DNA from: Pyropia yezoensis
Taxonomy: Eukaryota > Rhodophyta > Bangiophyceae > Bangiales > Bangiaceae
Direction of reading: 5' to 3'
Length of the DNA stretch: 64,000 bases
NCBI GenBank assembly: GCA_009829735.1
Contig: CM020619.1
Coordinates: 5,658,083 to 5,722,082 of the forward strand
The notes beneath the pieces were generated by a model. That model saw nothing but the letters and a program-made list of their open reading frames with translations. It made no database searches and was not told where the DNA came from. Below are positions 30,311 to 39,909 of this stretch, piece by piece. The stretch's first letter is position 1. Each line of letters starts with the position of its first letter. Both the position numbers and the translations under genes were made by a program.

Positions 30311-31108
30311 CCGGTAACGGTGGGCAGCGCAGCCGCAGGGCTGCTACACGAACCGACGCAAGCGGGGGGGTGGACGCTTCCCCACGGGGGCTGGCGGCCG
30401 CAGGAGTGGGCTGTCGTGAGGGGGAGGCGGCCGCCGGCGGCGGGGGCGGCCGCTGGCCCCGTGGGGGAGCGATTGACTACCTCCTCCGTTCATGCTGGTG
30501 CTCGGGGCGCGCCGGGCGCTGGGGGCGGGCGGTTGTTGGTGGCGGGCGGTCATTGGTGGCAGGGACGGTCGACTGTGGCCGCCGGCGCGGCTGGCGACGG
30601 GGACTGCTCCCGAGCAGCACTCAGCCGCTGCTGCGGGGCGGCCACGACGCAGCAGCCGGCCGCGCTGTCACGAGAAGCAGCTGCGGCTTTGGCGGCAGGG
30701 TACTGCCGCCCGGCCGAATGCTGCCGCAGAGGCCTGGGGGGCGGGGGGGGGGCGGGGGGACGAAAGAGCGCGAAACGGCGGCGCGAAGGGGAAGGGGAGG
30801 GGAACGGGGGGGGGGGCGGGGCACTCGGAGAGTAGAGAAAAACGGGGTCAGACAAGGGCACGTGGCGGTGCGAAGAGGGAGAGGTCAGGCGGAGTGTTAG
30901 TGGAGCAGGTGACGTCGGTCGGGAATGTGGGGAGGAGGGGGGAAAACCGGGGAAGAGGGGGGGGGCTGGGGGCACGTGCGGGAGACGACACCTGTGGGTG
31001 GGGCTGAACGGCGGACGGTGTGGAGTTTGGAGGTCGAAGCTTGAGACACACGGGCGCTCGCAGGTAGCGAGCGGCACAGGGCGGCACACCCCAATCCCGC
31101 CCGACTCA
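30311..31108. other. GC-rich then G/A-rich interval, no gene
   Basis: Degenerate minisatellite to about 30450, then mixed sequence. From 30735 to 31000 strongly G-rich on the plus strand. Open frames on both strands (plus 30492-31007, minus 31140-30550) have low-complexity composition only. Confidence 0.5.
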
Positions 31109-32148
31109 TGCGTTCGCGGAGGCTTGGGTACCATGCACACACGAGTTTTTTGTTTTGATTAGGGATGCTTTTGATTATTGATTTGCGCTTTGCGGGCTAC
31201 AGGAAAAGTTTTAAAGTTTTTGAATGTTCTTGCTTGCCAAGGAAGGAGGCAGTGGAGCGAACGGCGTCCTCTCGTATGACTGCGGTCGTCGGACTAGGAG
31301 ATGGCACCACCTTGAACTGAACGGGGTTTGAGGGTGGCTTCGTGGCGAGGCGTCCTTGCGCAGGTCTCTCATGTAAGCGAGGAAGAATGTAGTGGGGGGT
31401 GGCGGCGGCCCCATGGGCGGTGACTCGCCCCCGTCCGCGTCAGTGACACCTCCCCGTCAGCGGCGGTGACTGCGGCTGGTAGCCTGTCGGTCGGCGCTGC
31501 TGCCAGTGCCCCTGCCGACACGCGCGCCGCCGCCAGTGTGGGCGGCGCGGACCAGGTGGAGGCTTGCATCGACGCGGGGGCTGCGGCAGTGGTGTTCGCC
31601 GCCGCCGCGGTGGGGACAGGCGGCGGTCCCGGCGATGGTAGCGACGGCGTCGTCGGAGGCTGTTCCCGCGACGACGGCCGTCGGCAGCGGTGGCCATGCT
31701 GGGGAGGGGGGGGGGGGCTCTCGGCATGACGCGGGGTGCGAATGGTGATGGCGGTGAATGTGGTGGGGGATCCTGGACACCCGACGGGACGAGGTATGGG
31801 GGCAGCCCCAGGCACGGAAGGGTGAAGTGAGGGGCGCGGCGACCACCAGAAACCTTCCCCTGGGCAAAAGATTATTTAAAAGTCGAGGCGATGATGATCT
31901 TTCAAACTATTCTTCCCATGCCCGGTGAAATATGTGAATGCAGTATTCCGGGGAATCTATTGGCTGAAGGCCAAATGCCCTCGTGCGCTGTGAGCCGGTA
32001 CATACTACATGCGGCTAGGAATCGTCGAGATCGGTCGCTCCTGTCCATCACTTACTGAAAGAACCTGGGCCAGGTCGGATTCTATTGGTCGGAAGAATAT
32101 TGGAGAAATTTAGAGCTCGTGTGTGCATGGTATCGGGGCCTTCGCGGA
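31109..32148. repeat. 1-kb segment bounded by a 37-bp inverted repeat
   Basis: 31109-31145 (CGTTCGCGGAGG, then CCATGCACACACGAG) matches the reverse complement of 32112-32148 (CTCGTGTGTGCATGG, then CTTCGCGGACAG), perfect over the innermost 15-17 nt. The flanks inside are A+T-rich (31146-31230 and 31865-32110). Possibly a small non-autonomous DNA transposon. The middle has a plus frame, 31466-31729, Ala/Gly-rich and unconvincing. Confidence 0.4.
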
Positions 32149-32416
32149 CAGTGCGCGCTTTTCGCAGCAAATCATTACCAAGATTGCCCATCAAGCGCGA
32201 CACGCACGCTGCATCACCCAATCAGAGACTGGATTCTAGGCGACATTGATCCACGTCAGCCGACCTCACTGCCCGCCCGCCCGAACGAAACCCGGCCCTG
32301 TCCCCCCCACCACTCGCCGTGCAGCGCACGCCTCCAACCCCTGACTGACGTCCATCCAACGTCTGTGCCCTTCCACTGTGCGTGCCGAATCACCACTTCC
32401 CCCACCCTCTATTTCA
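32149..32416. other. intergenic
   Basis: C-rich, downstream of the minus-strand gene at 32417. No motif that I can name. Confidence 0.4.
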
Positions 32417-33172
32417 TCAGCTCCACAGCGACTCCCCCGTACCGCCCCCCCACCACCGCGCTCTCCCCCGCCCCCTTGTCGCAGCGCGTCTGACCCCACC
32501 CCCGCCCCCCATCCCCTTAGCATTAAGCTGCCCCACCGCAGCCCAGTCTGCACAAACGTGCGCGTCGTCAGCTTCAAGCAAAGCCTCAAAATGGATTCCA
32601 GCACCGTCCAAAGCTTCCATGCCGCGCACAAAGAGCATTCGTTCATTGAGGGCAACGTGCGCACGTTTTGCATCCGGGGCAGCCGCAAAGCGTAGCTCCG
32701 AGTCCTGCCGCTGTAAGCGCATGCACTTTGGGTCCAGCTTGAAGAACTGGGCCGCAGAAGACGGAGGCGTCGCACGGGCCTTCGCCGTGACCAGGTACAG
32801 GTTGCGGGCCAGGCATGCATACACAGAACTGCCTTTTGACAGCTTAGTGGCCTTGCAGTCACACCTCAACACGCGAAAGGTGGCAACGGGGTACTCCACG
32901 TCGCCACCGCCCGCCAGGACGCTATCAATGACAGCAGCATCGGGCATGTCCCCGCTCACGACGGGCGAAGCCACGGCCCCCGCCAACAACGACGAGCTGC
33001 TAGTAGAGGCATCACCAAGCACTCGATGCGACGCAGCCTGAGAGCCGGGGGAGGCACCACCGGCATCCATATCGCCCGGCGTCTCGCGGGCGCCTCCGTC
33101 AACGGACGCAGTACGCGCTAGCCCTCGGGAACGCCAAACGCGCCGCTCGCAGGCGACCCGCACGCGATCCAT
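32417..33172 (-). CDS. hypothetical protein, possible PH-like fold
   Basis: 251 codons on the minus strand from ATG 33172 (MDRVRVACERRVWRSRG) to the stop at 32417. Residues 1-90 are Ser/Ala/Gly-rich and look disordered. Residues 95-200 look folded: EYPVATFRVLRCDCKATKL, GSSVYACLARNLYLVTAKAR, QFFKLDPKCMRLQRQDSELR, HVALNERMLFVRGMEALDG. The alternation of strands with a final hydrophobic helix recalls a pleckstrin-homology-type domain, but key positions cannot be confirmed by eye. The C-terminal 45 residues are Gly/Arg-rich. No neighbour suggests a role. Confidence 0.5.
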   Translation of the reverse strand: MDRVRVACERRVWRSRGLARTASVDGGARETPGDMDAGGASPGSQAASHRVLGDASTSSSSLLAGAVASPVVSGDMPDAAVIDSVLAGGGDVEYPVATFRVLRCDCKATKLSKGSSVYACLARNLYLVTAKARATPPSSAAQFFKLDPKCMRLQRQDSELRFAAAPDAKRAHVALNERMLFVRGMEALDGAGIHFEALLEADDAHVCADWAAVGQLNAKGMGGGGGVRRAATRGRGRARWWGGGTGESLWS

Positions 33173-34133
33173 GCTGCCGAGCAAGGGCGCGCTCCCGTCG
33201 CCGAGGTGGCGGCTAAAGGCGCTCCCTTGCGCGCTCTACGACACGGAGAGAGAGATAGGGTGCGGCACAAGGATGACGCGGCCAACGTGGCTGTTCCCAC
33301 CCTCCACCTCGACCCTTCGCCCGCAGAGTCCGCAGGGGCCACAGCCGAACGCTGCCGGCCGCGCTGGACACGGGGTTGGTGGCGTGAGGGAGCCACGAGA
33401 GCTCAAGCGGCGGGTATCACCGCAGCTCAGGGGTCGGGACGCGCCAACGAAGCAGATGGATGCCCCGAAGAGCGTCGCCAGCACTGTGCGGACCAGCCGC
33501 GAAAGGAATGGCCCCGGACGACCCCTTCCGATTGCTCCAGCCGCGGACCTCTCCTCATTCTCCCACCTTTTTGAGTGCTCCACACGGGGAGCAACATATC
33601 ACACCCGAGCCCATCAACAGGTGAGGGCGCCAGCCATGCACTCTCCTGCCTGTACACCCCCCCTGTCTGCAGCTGTGCTGGCCGTGCGTTTGCAGTGCGT
33701 CCAGCGCAGAGCGACTTGACCCAAACCGACCGACCTCCACTGACAACCAGTACAGTATGTCAATAGAGGCGCCCGCCACGTTGCACTGACAGCAGTGACG
33801 GCCAATGGCGAAGGGCGGTCGGGTGCGAGGGTCAGGGCGGGGCCCGGCGTGGGCTCGCCCGTCAAGTCTATTTCTTTGCGACAGGCGGGGCGATGCCCGA
33901 AATCTGTTGGGGGACGGGTGCCCGGATTTCGGCCAAATTAACGATCTCCTGGGCAATGGCCCCGAAGTGCCGCTGCGCCGGCGAGGCACCTGACGCGAGC
34001 TCGGCAGGCAAGCCCAGCCAAGATAGAAGGCGCACAAAGCGTGGCTCCGGCTGCCTCGATGACTCTCGGTTAAACCCCTCTGGGAAACATCCGACTCACC
34101 CCGGGAAAGGTTCCCGGGAAAAGCCAGCGTCTA
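33173..34133. other. intergenic up to the transposon cluster
   Basis: Moderate GC. Open frames on both strands (plus 33171-33719, minus 34037-33555) lack domains or consistent composition. If the LINE insertion model is right, its right part is the original 3' flank of the Fanzor-like gene. Confidence 0.45.
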
Positions 34134-34315
34134 ACCTGCTAGTGAACGGCCGACAATTACCCATGATTGGCTCGTCGGCGAAAAAGGGGGCGGCTGACGG
34201 ACCCCGTGGGAGGTGAGGGTCACGGGCAAGATGTGCGCTGTCTTAGCGCCTTGCAGTGTCCACCAGACCACGGGGCGCGTCTGCCGCCCCCGTCTCCGCC
34301 CGACGTACCCCGTCC
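34134..34315 (-). repeat. 182-bp direct repeat, left copy (Fanzor 3' end duplicate)
   Basis: Aligns without gaps to 52171-52352 with about ten mismatches. On the minus strand it codes the same tail as the Fanzor-like gene (DGVRRAETGAADAPRGLVDT, then stop) plus about 110 nt of 3' sequence. Placed exactly at the left edge of the LINE, with its partner exactly at the right edge, it is best read as a long target-site duplication. Confidence 0.85.
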
Positions 34316-34382
34316 TGGTACTGATGGGGTTGCTGGTGTTGGGGCTCCCCCCTGTCCACTTGTTGTGGCGGGGGGGGGCGCC

Positions 34383-37081
34383 ATGGTCGCGCTACGGCCG
34401 CGGGAGGCGGCCGTTGCGCGAGAGTTGATTGCGCTTTTGGACGCGGCGACCGAGCCGCCGTCGTCGTCGACGGCGGCCGCCCGTTGCGGCGTCCTTGACG
34501 CTGTGTATGCGTCCGTGCGGGCCAATGACATTGGCCCGCTGCTGCGCTCTCGCGGGGAGCGCCACGGGCGTTCTCGGTCGCGGTCTCGCCCTCGTTCCCG
34601 CTCCGGTTCCCCCCCCCCCGCCCCCCCTTCCCCCTCTTCTGCCCCCCTTTTGCCCGCCCGGGCGGCTAGTCCGCCCCCTGCGGCCGCCGATGCTGGTGGC
34701 CGCCGCCCTTCGCCGCCCGCCGCTGCCGGGGCGGCGGCGCCGCTGCCCGCGTCGCCCGCCGGCGGGGGCGATGACGGTACAGGCCTGAGCGACGACGATG
34801 GCGGCGGCGCCAGGAGCGCCGCGGCAGCCCGCCGTCGTCGACGCCGTCAAGCTGCCAAGGACGCCCGCGCCCGCCGGGCCGCTGAAGCCACTGCGGCCAT
34901 GGTGGGCGCCGCTTGCGGCCCCGGTACCCCCCCCCGTGGCCCTCGTGCTGGGAGGGCGGCCGATGAGGCTGCCGCTGGCGCCTGCGCCAACCGTCAAGAC
35001 GACCGTACGGCCGCACCAGCAGCCGATCCGGCGGAGGTGGCCGGTGAGGGCGACGGCGCCGACGCCCGCCGCCGTGACGAAGGTGCCGCGCGTGATGGAC
35101 CTGCTGGCCCCGCCAGTGGTGCCCCCGCGGGTAGTGCGGCCGCCACCGCCGCCCTCACCTCATCCGCGGCTGCGCGCGCCGTTGCGGCGGTAATGGCGCT
35201 CACTGGCGCGCGTGGCGGCCGCCGCGGCGCCGACCCCCCCACACTTTCGACGGTCCACGTGACCGGGGTGTCCCGGGAGCCGCGGGCGCACGCGCTCCGC
35301 GGGCTGGTGGCGGATGTCACCGGCCTGCCGCGGTCGAACGTTGTGGACGTTGACCATTTCGGCGCGGTGGCGGCCGTTACGTTGGTGGCGGACGCCGTGC
35401 CCGCATTTTTATCCGCACTGCGCACGGGTCCGGCTGTTGAGGTGCTGGGTGTTGTGCGCAACGCCGACCGGTGGAGCCCCGCCCTCTTTAGAGCCAAGCG
35501 CCGCGGGGGGCTGACCGCGGAGGCGGCGCGTACTGCGGCGGAGGACCTGTGTGCGCGTCGCCTGCGGGCCAAGCTCGCACAGCTGGCGGCGCGCCCGCAG
35601 ATGCCGCCGCCGCAAAGGGCCGCACTGCGCGCCAACGTGGCCGCCCAGTTGGCCGCCGCGCCGTCCCTGCGGGCGGCGGCCAAGGCCGCCCCGACGCCCG
35701 CCGCGGCCCCCGCCGCCCGGCCGCGCCCCACCGAGGCGCCAGCCACCGACGAGGCGCCGCCCGCGGCGGCTGACACTGCGGAGCCGCCGCCCGCTGCCGC
35801 CAGCGAAGATAGCAAGGCAGACGCCCAGACGCCCCCGGCTGGACGGGCGCCGGCCGTCACGCCCGCCGCCGAGCTCTCGTCGGCTAACGCGGCCACCCCG
35901 ATGAACTGGGAGGAAACTCCGGGTGGGGGGGCGGGGGAACCCGATTCGGGCGCCGCCGTGTCGGCGCCGGTTTGCCCGCCCCCCCCCCGGCGCCCAACGA
36001 CGAAAATTTGGCGCGGCCGGAATCGCCGATTTCCTCCGCTGCTGCGAGGGGGGCGACCGCGCCCGCGACGACGACGACCCCCGCCGATATAGGGGAGGAC
36101 AATCGGCGGGGGGAAGGGGACGCCGATTCGGTCGCCACGGCCGGGACGGGCACGACGACGGCGACCGCGACCACGACGGCGCCCGAACATTCGAGGCAGC
36201 CGACCTGTGCCGATTTGGCCGCTGTGGCGGGCATAACGGCGCCGCCGCCATCGCCGACCAAGACGTCGCCCGCCGCCCCGCGCGAGACGAGCGAAATTGG
36301 GGGGGGGTCGCCGGCTGTCGCCCTGGCTCCTGCGTCAGTAGACGCCACGGATGTCGTCCCCCCCGTGGGCCTGCCCGCGAACGACACGAGGGCGGTTACT
36401 GCGGCCGTGCCGCCACCTGTAGTTGGGGAGAGGAGTGTGGGCGACGGGGCGGCCTCGGTGCAACCTGCGGCACAGGCCTCGCTTGCGGAGGCGGCTGGTG
36501 CGGGGCACGCCGAGGCTGCCGCGTCGCCCGCGGTGCCTGACACCCCCGACGAGTACCTCAGCGAGGAGGACGACGCGGTGGGGGGGGACGTGGTGTCCTC
36601 GCCGCTCGCGAGCGGCGGCGCGGGGGCTGCCGTGGACGTCGCCGTGGCGCCGCCAGCGCCCGGCGACGACCGCAGCGCGCAACCCAGCAACGTCTCCACA
36701 CCGGCGGCAACGACAGCGGCAGCAGTAGCGGGAGCAACTGCGGCGGCGGCGGCGAGCACGGGCAGCAAGGCGGCGGTCGAGCGGGCGGCAAGCGGGATCG
36801 CCCGCACTGGGCAGATTCCTTTTGTGGCCGGCCGGGCCGTTGGAGCCGGGGAGACCGCTGGTGGGGAGCGGGTACCGCTCCCGCCGAGCCCGACCGTCAC
36901 CGTGCCCACAACGGCATGGCCGGCCGGTGAGGCTCTCTCTGTCGGGCTGCCCCCGCGGACGCCCGGCCCAAGTCCGAGTGGGGGTGACCCCGACCGTGCG
37001 CATGCGCGGGCGGCCGCCACCGCCGACCTGGCGCCCACCCCGGACTCCGACACGGGCGGTGTCAGCGCGGTGCAGCCGTGA
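34383..37081 (+). pseudogene. LINE ORF1-like protein with RRM-like segment, one frameshift
   Basis: ATG 34383 (MVALRPREAAVARELIALLD) opens a frame that continues to the 10-C run 35979-35988. It then carries on in the -1 frame (PPAPNDENLARPESPISSAA) to the TGA at 37079-37081, roughly 900 codons in all. Features: RS/RSRSRPRSRSGS basic stretch at residues 60-75, Ala/Arg-rich region with RRRRRQ, then STVHVTGVSREPRAHALRGL / VDVDHFGAVAAVTLVADAVP, which looks like a beta-alpha-beta RRM-type fold as in LINE ORF1 nucleic-acid-binding proteins. The C-terminal half is acidic and Ala/Thr-rich. The break could be a lost base or slippage on the C-run. Related coding may continue past the chromovirus, where an open frame ends at 48096 overlapping the ORF2 ATG. 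Confidence 0.55.
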
Positions 37082-37129
37082 GCTACCCGTGGACACAAGC
37101 GGCTGCGGCGGGTGGACGGGCGAGAAAGC

Positions 37130-37492
37130 TGTAGCAATATGGTTGGCCGTATTGTAACCCTAATATTAGGGGGGCTACTTCTAACCCTTAAATTTCAATT
37201 TGGTAGTTCGTACTGGTCACGGTATCTATAAGTTACGTATGACCAGAGGGACTTGCATCTTGGGGTGGAGGGTAGTTAGTAGTGTCCCCGAGGGTTTATA
37301 ACGTGGGGGCCGGCGGCGAATCCACCGCCGGCCAAGGTAGAACAACAAACCCCTCCCATTTGGGCTCCCATCTTGGTCCCGTGGCTTGCGCTCCAAGGAC
37401 AGCAACCTTGGCCTCCCGGTGACGTTGGTGCCGATCCCCCTTGGTGAGTGTTCCCTGAGAGTGGACGTGCGACGGATTCCTATTGTGCTACA
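37130..37492 (+). repeat. 5' LTR, chromovirus copy A
   Basis: 363 nt, TGTAGCA...TGCTACA. Contains TTTATAA at 37295 and a 9-bp stem GGCCGGCGG/CCGCCGGCC at 37308-37333. Confidence 0.97.
37295..37301 (+). promoter_or_regulatory. LTR TATA box
   Basis: TTTATAA, kept in all five LTRs apart from TTTATGA in copy 2 (53943). Transcription would be expected to begin some 25-30 nt on, inside or just after the conserved stem, defining the U3/R border. Confidence 0.6.
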
Positions 37493-37509
37493 TTGGTGGA
37501 GCAGCAGGG
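37493..37509 (+). other. primer-binding site
   Basis: Directly after the 5' LTR: TTGGTGGAGCAGCAGG. The TGG after the LTR end matches the CCA tail of a tRNA, and the same sequence follows the LTRs of copies 1 and 3, with one change in copy 2. I cannot name the tRNA. Confidence 0.7.
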
Positions 37510-37717
37510 GACGGGTTTCCGTCACCCTTGTGGTGACGCCGTCTTCGGCCCTGGCACACGGATAGGGATCCGGTCCTTTTCTTGTACTCGTGGTGTTGCG
37601 ACCTGATCGATTGTGTTGAGTTTTTACCTTTGACTGTGATCTACTGTTACTCTCCCCAATCTACCCCCTCGCTCTCTTATTCGTGGTGATTGTTACGTCG
37701 GTTGACTGATTGTGACT
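37510..37717 (+). other. leader between PBS and gag
   Basis: About 210 nt shared with copies 1, 2 and 3. Presumed to hold the packaging signal. No ORF. Confidence 0.6.
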
Positions 37718-39901
37718 ATGTCTACCCAAGAGACGGGGAACGTTCAAGATGACGGATCGGCGTCGACGCCGACCCCGGAGGTGACTACGGGAACCGAGAT
37801 CGGGAACCCGATCGACAACGTTGAGACGCCAATGCTTTCCGGTGCCGGATCGACGTTTGGCACGGCTCGGACGGCAGGAGGCGGGGGCCCGCCTCAACTG
37901 TCGTCGACCGACCTCACTCCGCCGCCTCCTTCACCAGGGGATTCCCTGATGGCATCATTGGCCCGCATCGAGGCCCGGTTTTCAGGACTCGACGCTCGCC
38001 AGGAGCGGACGGAGGACGCGATGGCAGTGTTGATGTCAACACGCCACACGACGGGACCCCGTGGTGTTCCTCCCACACCAGTACGGTTCGAACCGGCCGG
38101 ACTACTTTCGGAGTCCACCAGGGTCAACCCCGGTGTTGCTACTCCTGGACAACCCCCGGACACAATGGGGTATGGATCCGACTCGTCGGCAGAGTTGGAA
38201 CGGAGCCACACGGAGCGATACGCTCGGAGCACCCGAAGCGGACTCCGCGGACACGACCCGGCGGATACTTACGCCGGTGGAGAGTCGGTTATTGGCGGAT
38301 GGGGTACCCTCTCACAGTATCCCCACGACGAAGGAGGCCAGGCAACTCGGGTTCCCGAGGTGCCGACGCCTGAAGTACCATCTTCAGTGGTGGAAGCTAT
38401 GACCGCGCAGGTCACTGCGAGCCTACTGAAGCGGATGGAGTCCGATGAGTTTGCTCATCAACTGGCTAAGCGACTGGATATCCAGGACGCTGACACGGAG
38501 ATCGTCAACGAAGTCTTCAGGTCGGTACTGACTCCCGAACGTTATCGTTTGGAAGACCGATCTACCACCGTATCGGAATCGATGCGTAATACGTCGCACC
38601 GAGCGATCCGCTCTATGCAGACCCTTATGAAGGGAGTCCCTATGTTCGGGGGCCCCAACGGACGTCCGTTGGCAGTCATCGGCTTCTTGACTAGCTTCAA
38701 GGCAGCCGCAGACAAGGCGCTCGTCAACGAGGGGCTGGCGCTGGAGATCCTCCCGTTCTTTGTTGACGAACGGGTCCGAGGCATCCTCCGCCAGGCATCC
38801 CCGATGCCGGGAATGAGGGTCGCAGCCACCCCCATGGATTACCGTGGGATTCTCAAGGCGTTGCTGAGCAGCTAACTCAGTGAGGACAAGTGCGAGGACC
38901 ACTGCCGGGCCCTGCGCACTGCCACCGCCCAGAGCTGGGAGGATGAGGAGATGTTTGGACGCCGGATCCAAGAGCTCGACTACGAGCTGGGGAAGCTCCT
39001 CGGAGAAGGGGAGCTACGGGCCATCCTGTTCGCATGAGTACCCAACTACGTGCGGATATCCGCACGGGGAGCCAATACGGCTCGGACCAACTTCAGTCGA
39101 CTGATGCATATGTGCAAGTCCCTAGAGGACGCCTACCGGGTTCTACACCCGGAATGTGCCTTGGCCCCGAAGCCCAAGGGTGAGGGAGGCAAGCCCAGTC
39201 TTACCCCGGTACCGAGGCAAGAGAAGGTAGAACGTAAGGCCGCACCAGTACTGGTGGCGACCGAGCATACCCCTACGGGCGAGGATGAACCTCTAGTTGA
39301 CCAACAGGGCCACCTGTTGCTACCGGCGACGCCGGTGATTGATGAGCACGGTACGGTAGCGTACATTGCTCCGGCGGGGACCCAGTTCCAGGTCAGCGAG
39401 GGCACGGGACGTCGCGTCCCGTACGTACGGACTACGGGGTACTCCCCGGTTACGGGTAACCCCCACCAGCCCCTGCCTACGTGGGCAGTACGTACGGAGG
39501 CACCTCCGCAGATTGCGGGCCGACCCAACCGGTTGGGGGAGTCCATGTTCCGGTTGACCCAAGGACCCAAGGCCTACCAGGGAGCAGGCACTCGGGCGCC
39601 CGAGGGAGGCAACCGCAGCTACGGGGCTACCCCGATGCGAACTCAAGGAGGGACCGGCACGTCCGGATGTATGTTGTGTGGGGATCCCCAGCACTGGGTG
39701 TCGTCCTGCCCACTCATCCCCGAGGAGTCTCGGCGGGCAGCGGCGCAACGCAAGGCATCCACCGGGGGGTATCCCGCCAGAGCACCCGTACCCGCACCGG
39801 GTAGGCAGCCAGCTCCAAAGGGAGTACTGGCCGTCGAGAAGGCACCTCCTCAGCCGGAGGTCCCGGCGGACAGCACCCTACCAAGGGCGGGAAACGAGTA
39901 A
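37718..39901 (+). pseudogene. gag: gag of chromovirus copy A, two in-frame stops
   Basis: Frame from ATG 37718 to TAA 39899-39901. Capsid-like region RSMQTLMKGVPMFGGPNGRP and LEILPFFVDERVRGILRQA in the first half, then a zinc knuckle CMLCGDPQHWVSSC (CX2CX4HX4C) near the C-terminus. Stops at 38873-38875 (TAA) and 39035-39037 (TGA; copy 3 has GGA, Gly). The TAA is at the same site in copy 3 but is TAC in copy 1, so it may be either an inherited defect or a tolerated leaky stop. Gag packages element RNA. Its last codons hold the slippery site that gives Gag-Pol. Confidence 0.88.
39889..39895 (+). promoter_or_regulatory. -1 ribosomal frameshift site GGGAAAC
   Basis: In gag frame the codons are GCG GGA AAC GAG TAA, i.e. 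a canonical X XXY YYZ heptamer (G GGA AAC) one codon before the gag stop. A -1 slip puts the ribosome exactly in the pol frame. Copy 3 has the same heptamer in the same place (58322-58328). A possible stimulatory stem follows (39914-39919 with 39946-39951). Confidence 0.8.
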
Positions 39902-39909
39902 GAGGAAGG

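Noticed and set aside
34167-34380. N-terminal extension of LINE ORF1 (MARRRKRGRLT...)
   Set aside because: Lies in the 182-bp repeat, which codes the Fanzor tail on the other strand; ATG 34383 is the first start within LINE-specific sequence.
37226-37525. Open frames inside the LTRs (for example minus 37226-37525)
   Set aside because: LTR sequence; the frames differ between copies and cross the TATA box and stem.
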